From contig NZ_CP017705.1 of assembly GCF_002706795.1 (NCBI RefSeq), positions 4,997,501 through 5,061,500 of the forward strand: DNA of 64,000 nt, read 5' to 3'. The notes beneath the pieces are model-generated. The model was not told the origin of the DNA, ran no database searches, and saw only the letters and a program-made list of their open reading frames with translations. This DNA comes from Brevibacillus laterosporus DSM 25 (GTDB taxonomy: Bacteria; Bacillota; Bacilli; Brevibacillales; Brevibacillaceae). Below are positions 61,966 to 64,000 of this stretch, one piece after another; within the stretch, counting starts at the first letter, position 1; each line of letters opens with the position of its first letter. The translations under genes were made by a program, and so were the position numbers.

Positions 61966-64000
61966 TTACTGGCGAAATGATATCTTCAATTTTTCTAGTC
62001 CGACTTCTCCATTTTTAAAATCTTCTAGCATTTTCATCTTTCTTTCTATTTCATTGATATTAGATTCAAGAGGAACGCTATCAGAATCAGAAACTTGTAC
62101 TAACTTTTTCTCGCCCTTATCCTTATCAATTGGATCATTAGACGTTTGAGAAACCAGCTTGTCTTCGAGACAATCAGCAAGTGCTCTTATCTTCGTAAAA
62201 TTCAGTAATTCAGTGGATAATAATTGGATACCGAAATCCTTTTCTACTTTACGTTGGAGTCTGATCCATGCAAGAGAGTCTATGCCCATAGAATGTATAT
62301 CCTTGTCGACAGGAATTTGTTCCATTGCCACTCCCACGAATTCTGCAAAAAACTCAATCAGATAGGCGACAAAATCAGGCTTACCGGTATGCGCTTGGTT
62401 TTTGACCTGCTCAACTGGTGCTAAACTTTGCTGCGGCAATGTTTTCGAATAAAGTCCCTCTGAATGCCAGTACCTACTTTTCTTAAAGGGATATGTCGGA
62501 AACGACATAATCGTACGTTGTGACTGATCATGCAGACTGGACCAGTCTACGCGGCAACCCTTAACCCAAAGCGCCGCAAGTTTATCCAGGTCTCGATCGG
62601 AAACCAACGCATGTACAAACTCCTCACCTCGTCGACCTGTAACAAGCAATTCCAACTCGGCAAAATCGGTTTCTGCATTTCCTGTATATATCGCCTGATT
62701 ATGAGATCCCTTGGACGAAGACTTTCCTAAGTAAGAAACTAGATTGGCCACCACATCATCCACGGATCGGGCAGTAAAGGCAAGACGTACAGGAAGCTCA
62801 TTGCGTCCAAGCTGCAACGTATACGCTAAATTCGTTAAAACTATCTCCTTGTTCTCTTCTAAATAATGAATGGAATTTTCAGCTACCCTGCGAAGTGCTT
62901 CATCATCTTTGGCAGATAACACAATGAGCTGAGAATTTATTTCCATATCCGCAGGGGCATTCGTTTTTCTATTTATATATTCCTCAATAATTAAGCTCAC
63001 ATAACTACCGCCGGCACCAATTGAATTGATTAATGCCCGTCTTGGGGAATAGCCTGACTGGTGTTGATCTTGCTGAGAAACTTCCGGCCATGTCTCAAGT
63101 TCGCTTGTCAACCTGAATGGTAGATTTTCTATGTTGAGATTTGGGTTTACCTGTCCGAACTGCATTATCGGTGGGATTATATTATTTTCAAGTTGCAATA
63201 CCACCTTTGTTAACTGAGCGATTCCCGAAGCAGCTTCCGGATGTCCTATATTCGACTTCACCGAACCTATTGGGATAGCTTTTTCTGTGTTTCTAAACAC
63301 ATGGGCCATTGCATTAATCTCGACTGCATCGCCAAGTGCCGCACCATTGGCAGCGGCCTCAATATACCCGATATCATCGGGAACGAGCCCTGCACGGGAA
63401 AGGCAATCTTCAATTACGTTTACCTGTGTTTTGTATCTAGGTGCCATAAACCCGTTGGAGCGGCCGCCGTGCATAGATGAACTCGACTTGATCACCGCCA
63501 TAATATTATCACCATCTTTGATTGCATCACTGAGAGGTTTTAACAATACGGCACCGACACCTTCTGACGGCAAATATCCGTCACCATCACTAAAGCTTCT
63601 GCTATGAGGGTTGCTTGCAAGAAGCTGCGTCTGGCTCAACGCGATATATTTTTTAGGATCAATACTCAAATTTACCCCGCCGGCAATTGCCAGTTTGGCT
63701 TCACCCTGTGCCAGCGCATTACACGCCAGATGTATCGCCATCGCTGAAGAAGAGCACATATTGTCCACAGCAACACTAGGGCCTTCAAAACCGAAATAGT
63801 AAGATACCCGATTGGCTATCATATTGTATGATGAGATAGAAGTTAATGCATTTCCGACGATGTCAGTGTTTTCTGCTTGGTACATCTGATACATCGAACC
63901 TACATAAACTCCTACGCGCCGATCGTACTGAATGTCTATCTTGGACTGAGTTATACCGTTTCCTTCAAGCAATTCCCAAACAGCTTCCAAAAATATTCGT
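61966..64000 (-). CDS. Trans-AT polyketide synthase, KS(non-canonical)-ACP end, runs off right edge
   Basis: The frame is open to the window edge; at least 674 residues are visible. The KS shows the active Cys in DNMCSSSAM and KSNIGHPEAASG, but the HGTGT histidine is replaced (EAAANGAALGD). No acyltransferase follows: a linker with SFPTYPFKKSRYW leads straight to an ACP (Ser572 in SMGIDSLAW). So it is a trans-AT module whose KS probably transfers rather than extends. The end (KMLEDFKNGEVGLEKLK) and the NRPS start (LLGFKNGKYTMEEVLEF) look like matching docking helices. The NRPS starts 15 bases downstream. Confidence 0.92.
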   Translation of the reverse strand, partial: RIFLEAVWELLEGNGITQSKIDIQYDRRVGVYVGSMYQMYQAENTDIVGNALTSISSYNMIANRVSYYFGFEGPSVAVDNMCSSSAMAIHLACNALAQGEAKLAIAGGVNLSIDPKKYIALSQTQLLASNPHSRSFSDGDGYLPSEGVGAVLLKPLSDAIKDGDNIMAVIKSSSSMHGGRSNGFMAPRYKTQVNVIEDCLSRAGLVPDDIGYIEAAANGAALGDAVEINAMAHVFRNTEKAIPIGSVKSNIGHPEAASGIAQLTKVVLQLENNIIPPIMQFGQVNPNLNIENLPFRLTSELETWPEVSQQDQHQSGYSPRRALINSIGAGGSYVSLIIEEYINRKTNAPADMEINSQLIVLSAKDDEALRRVAENSIHYLEENKEIVLTNLAYTLQLGRNELPVRLAFTARSVDDVVANLVSYLGKSSSKGSHNQAIYTGNAETDFAELELLVTGRRGEEFVHALVSDRDLDKLAALWVKGCRVDWSSLHDQSQRTIMSFPTYPFKKSRYWHSEGLYSKTLPQQSLAPVEQVKNQAHTGKPDFVAYLIEFFAEFVGVAMEQIPVDKDIHSMGIDSLAWIRLQRKVEKDFGIQLLSTELLNFTKIRALADCLEDKLVSQTSNDPIDKDKGEKKLVQVSDSDSVPLESNINEIERKMKMLEDFKNGEVGLEKLKISFRQ

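Noticed and set aside
62480-63000. Acyltransferase domain in the PKS
   Set aside because: The stretch between KS and ACP is a linker of about 200 residues without GHSxG.
1-64000. CRISPR arrays, tRNA or rRNA genes
   Set aside because: No regularly spaced direct repeats and no tRNA or rRNA core sequences were noticed on either strand.

Overview
This window looks like a chromosomal segment of a spore-forming Firmicute of the Paenibacillaceae, most probably Brevibacillus (B. laterosporus-like). The reasons are the moderate-to-low GC, strong AAGGAGG-type ribosome binding sites, sporulation genes (a SpoVAC/SpoVAD/SpoVAE block with DUF1657 and DUF421 partners, a YtvI-type membrane protein), Bacillus-type single genes (mrfA/mrfB, glyQS, hemAT, hmoA, gudB-type dehydrogenase, yitT family) and a hybrid polyketide/nonribosomal peptide assembly line. 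The genus is inferred from gene content only.

Layout. 1-5.6 kb (minus strand): mitomycin-repair pair mrfA-mrfB, an Rrf2 regulator, then tetR-DUF47-pit (phosphate uptake). 5.9-7.7 kb: an ArsP-type permease and its TIGR03943 partner, both with apparent lesions. 7.8-12 kb: FAD oxidoreductase, SUKH protein, VOC protein, peptide deformylase, DUF2905. 12-21.7 kb: S66 carboxypeptidase, globin-coupled chemotaxis sensor, PPOX flavoprotein, YtvI-like protein, Fur-controlled hmoA, glyQS, CBS-domain membrane protein, MerR regulator. 22-30 kb: YitT, YjeH-like exporter with divergent LysR, lipoprotein VanY-like peptidase, glutamate dehydrogenase, HIT protein, MFS transporter. 30-35.6 kb: a nucleoside/methylthioribose salvage neighbourhood (class II aldolase, mtnA, DeoR regulator, NupC, PupG). 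36-38.4 kb: a secreted protein and a polysaccharide deacetylase. 38.8-42.2 kb: a BtuFDC-type cobalamin uptake operon behind a clear cobalamin riboswitch. 42.7-45.8 kb: a spoVA block with DUF421/DUF1657 genes, resembling the spore heat-resistance spoVA2mob type.

45.9-54.3 kb is a decayed accessory zone: an ABC ATPase fused to a histidine-kinase tail, a sigma factor that has lost its middle, inverted duplicated fragments of tiny genes (including a 48-residue Zn-ribbon protein), a truncated AlbA_2/Schlafen-type protein and an LA2681-type HEPN protein. 54.4-64.0 kb (minus strand) holds the end of a trans-AT PKS/NRPS operon: an AT-less KS-ACP module whose KS lacks the HGTGT histidine, then C-A(Ser code)-PCP-C(probable dual epimerising)-A[FkbM methyltransferase inserted]-PCP with no thioesterase. 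This is the most unusual system in the window and continues past the right edge.

Several genes carry an apparent single-base lesion close to an otherwise good start (ArsP permease, ABC ATPase, HEPN gene) or mid-gene (TIGR03943). They are either real decay or assembly errors; read-level checking would decide.
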